This document shows positions 61,501 to 64,000 of a stretch of DNA of 64,000 nucleotides, piece after piece. The position numbers and the translations under genes were made by a program. Source of the stretch: Bryum argenteum (taxonomy: Eukaryota; Streptophyta; Bryopsida; Bryales; Bryaceae); assembly GCA_037043015.1 (NCBI GenBank), contig CM073329.1:6464648-6528647 (forward strand), given 5' to 3'. The notes beneath the pieces are model-generated. The model was given only the letters and a program-made list of their open reading frames with translations. It did not search any database and was not told where the DNA came from. Position 1 is the first letter of the stretch. Each line of letters starts with the position of its first letter.

Positions 61501-62777
61501 TGCACGTCGTACATTCTCCGTGCGAATCTTAAACACCGCCTCCATCCCCCACACATATCCAGCTTTAAATTCCTCCTCTGTTGGAAATGCAACTGTAGGG
61601 CCTTTAGTATTTTTCTCCACTTCTCGTGGTTCTTCTTCATCGGATGAAGGGTTGTCTAAATCTTCTGATCCCCCCCCTCTTGCTCTGCTCTGGGATTTTC
61701 CCTTATTGCTGTGTTTTGTTGTACAACGCGTGCTTGCACTCTAGCTGCAGGTGCTTGAGTTTGTGGAGCTCTTGATATGGATGGTCTTCTTCCACGTCCT
61801 CTAGTCGATCCGCTGCCAGTCTGAGTTGGTGCTACTGATGTAGCTAGTCTTCCACTCCTTGAAATATTAATACTCGTATGAATAGTAATATTATGATCAC
61901 TTCGAACTTCTGCTGTAACTGGAGCTCCACCATGTGTACCAATTTCAGAACTTTCAGGTCGCCCTCGTGATATTCCTCCTCCACTTGAACTGTATCCCCT
62001 CGATACTACAACATTAGGTACACGTGATGTGGATGCTGGACTTTCAGTAGAAGCACGTGCTGCACTTCTCGCCTTCCTCACGCTAGTAGACGGACCTACT
62101 TTAGTAGCCCTCTGTGTTGGTGTTGGTCTTGTCGCACTTGGAGGTTGTGTTTGTGTAGAAGGTGCGTCTACTGGCTCTGTCTGCAGGACCGGATGTGTGA
62201 CATGCTCTGTTTGTGATGGAATATCATCCCTTGCTCTATTACTGACCACATCTGAATACGATCGATCAGGACTAGTGTGAGGTCCATGTGATGCCGCTCC
62301 TGACACTATGAAATCTGCTACATTAGCTCGTTCTTGCTGCTCGATTATATCCCTTCTCTCTTGAATATACCGATTTCTCATTTCTAAAACCTCCTGAGGA
62401 TTGCATTGCCTAGCTTTCACAATGGCAGCAGTACGTTCCATCCTCACATCTTCTGTCAAACCTTTCCAAAAAGATGCTAAAGAGCGCAATGTTCGGAGCG
62501 GTTTTGCAGCTTCAAACAACAAATTGGGAATTTCTGCCAACATATTCCCCTTCTCAATCTTGTACAGGGTCGCTACATGTGCACGAGTTCGGACTTTCAC
62601 TTGAACCAACCCCTCTGGAATTGCTACAATTTGTTCAATTTGCCCGACGTCCTTGCCGATTGCACAAATTTCCTGACCCCGTACCAACGGGTAGTCTAAA
62701 ATCCATAATCGAGCTTGGTCTTTGTTGGGAGCCAATATCATCCACCCGTGCTCACTCCATTGACTTTGAGGTGTCAT
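58561..62777 (-). pseudogene. Second ParB-like/methyltransferase-like gene, nearly intronless, broken
   Basis: One long minus-strand reading frame from ATG 62777 (MTPQSQWSEH) to TGA 58561-58563, about 1,400 codons. It is interrupted by a frame change in a run of eight G (61670-61677 region) and in-frame stops at 61108-61110 (TAA), 60973-60975 (TGA) and 59680-59682 (TGA). Order of parts: an N-terminal domain (GWMILAPNKDQ...), a long Ser/Thr/Pro/Arg-rich linker (about 61700-62300), then WEPVDGQHIIEACKFA near 61180, a ParB-type VDGQH motif. A basic helical region follows, then WVFDCRRG and WTIVFLFPPGE where motif IV would lie. Next comes DPMELRRLVQSYL and TLVAFGITTS...GGFEGQQIFVFDQSQA, positioned like motifs X and I of a beta-class methyltransferase. 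The C-terminus is acidic and disordered-looking. The catalytic DPPY and FxGxG signatures are degenerate, so enzymatic activity is doubtful even without the stops. An acceptor-like CTGCACAG just upstream suggests a 5' non-coding exon. Confidence 0.55.
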
Positions 62778-64000
62778 GTTTACTGTGCAGATATATCTAA
62801 TAAACAAACGATAATTAGTATATGTATATAAAATGAAATGAAGTTCTTAAGTAATAAACTATCATGTGATAATTTACATTTATCATTGTAATATATTTAT
62901 GAGTATTTATTATTTTAAAAGTGAATAAAATAAAAAAAATAAAAGTTTGTATTTTTACATTGGTTTTTTGTAAAAGTAATTTTAAAAGTTTTAAAAAATA
63001 TATATTTTTAAAAAGTTTGTAGGATAGAATTCAACAATGTTATAAGAAAGAATGATTTCACAAACACATATAACTTTTGAGTTAACTGAATTTTTTTTTG
63101 TAGGTTTTGGAAAATCAAATATTAAAACTATAAAAAATATAAAAAAGATCTATACCCAAAAAAATCCACAAATTACAAAAACCCTCAAGGGTACAAACCA
63201 TCACAAATAAATTCAAAGAATGATTTTGCAATGAAACTCATGGGTTACATAAAGCTTTAATCTAATAAAAGAATAAAACTTGAAACAAACTTCAAAGCTC
63301 AAAATACAACAATTAATACGAAAACCACAAATATCCACAAACAAATAAAAAAACTAGAACTTGAAAATATTCTTGAAATGAAATTCTAAAATTGCAACAA
63401 ATAATGACACTAAAAAAGTAAAACTATAAAAATCGCAAAAGGTCCAAAACCTACAAACGACACAAAATCCTATAACCACATAAAAGCACTCCAATAAAAT
63501 CCTAAAACTCCAAAACAAACTACAAAAAACCGTAAAACCACATAACAATATGGAAGAAGAAGAAGAACCCAAAAAAATAAAAATAAAAAAAAATAAAAAA
63601 TAAAAAAAAAAAAAAAAAATTCTTAAAGCTTCAAAATAAACTTGCAATGAAACCCTAGTATCCCATGAACAATTTATACAAACACTAAAAACAATGTAAC
63701 AACCAAAAAACCAAAATAAAATACAAAACCCTAAAACTACAAAAACATGAATTTGCAATGAAACCCTAGCATTGCAAAAGAAAATTTACATGAACTTGTG
63801 AAATCATGTAAATGTAGATTCTTAACAATGAAACCCTAATTTGTTTGGTATAAAAGGTTGAAATGGTGATCATTTTTTGTTGTTTCAAAAAAATCTCACC
63901 TTCAAGGTATTTGAGAATTTTCAACTAATGAATATATAATGTGGGGAGGGGTACTTATACCCTCCCCATGCCGCCTCGCCGCTGCCGCAAGGGAGGCGAC
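62778..64000. other. AT-rich region upstream of the second ParB-like gene
   Basis: Poly(A)-rich, no gene. AAACCCTA (telo-box) occurs four times between about 63650 and 63835. A plus-strand TATAAAAG lies at about 63850. The minus-strand ORF at 63354-63758 is Phe-rich and arises from the A-rich plus strand. Confidence 0.5.

Noticed and set aside
63354..63758. 134-codon Phe-rich minus-strand ORF resembling a membrane protein
   Set aside because: Its composition follows from A-rich plus-strand DNA; no start context or family motif.
1..64000. CRISPR arrays, rRNA genes, origins or phage structural genes
   Set aside because: Looked for and not seen; direct repeats present are satellites, minisatellites or transposon motifs without unique equal-length spacers.

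Overview
The window is nuclear DNA of a land plant. The evidence is GT-AG introns throughout, a seven-exon plant-type ferric-chelate reductase (FRO), tandem B3 domains, a plastid-targeted YidD homologue with a transit peptide, and plant CACTA, Mutator-like, Stowaway-type and piggyBac-like transposons. The AT-rich, transposon-laden intergenic DNA and the odd ParB/methyltransferase genes would fit a seedless plant (bryophyte or lycophyte), but that is inference; I cannot name the species.

Layout. 1-2.6 kb: Mutator-like (MULE) transposase gene, minus strand, running off the left edge. 3.2-4.0 kb: small decayed gene. 5.45-8.9 kb: satellite-like array ending in four copies of a ~522-bp higher-order repeat. 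9.7-29.1 kb: a gene for a ParB-like domain plus a DNA-methyltransferase-like domain. It is cut in its first coding exon by a 14,951-bp CACTA transposon (10353-25303) with intact termini and a TTT target duplication. The CACTA carries a decayed TNP2 transposase gene (plus) and an apparently intact six-exon TnpA-like gene (minus). 29.1-35.8 kb: gene-poor DNA with a tRNA-like relic, two MITEs, a 72-bp piggyBac-type hairpin and three fossil LRR exons. 35.8-38.7 kb: FRO, the best-preserved host gene. 38.7-46.9 kb: non-coding DNA with a long miRNA-precursor-like hairpin, three MITE-like elements and a piggyBac-like element. 46.9-48.1 kb: two-domain B3 gene. 52.0-53.8 kb: plastid YidD gene. 54.1-57.7 kb: piggyBac-like elements, one 2.39 kb long. 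58.6-62.8 kb: a second ParB/methyltransferase-like gene, nearly intronless, with three in-frame stops and one frameshift.

The most unusual content is the pair of ParB-like plus beta-class methyltransferase-like genes. This domain pairing is typical of bacterial and phage DNA modification systems, and here it occurs twice within about 50 kb of a plant nuclear genome. Both copies are broken. The CACTA insertion can be undone on paper, because exon 1 and the sequence after the element join in frame once one TTT copy is removed. The ordinary host functions present are iron reduction at the membrane (FRO), plastid membrane-protein insertion (YidD) and transcription (B3); nothing suggests that they act together.
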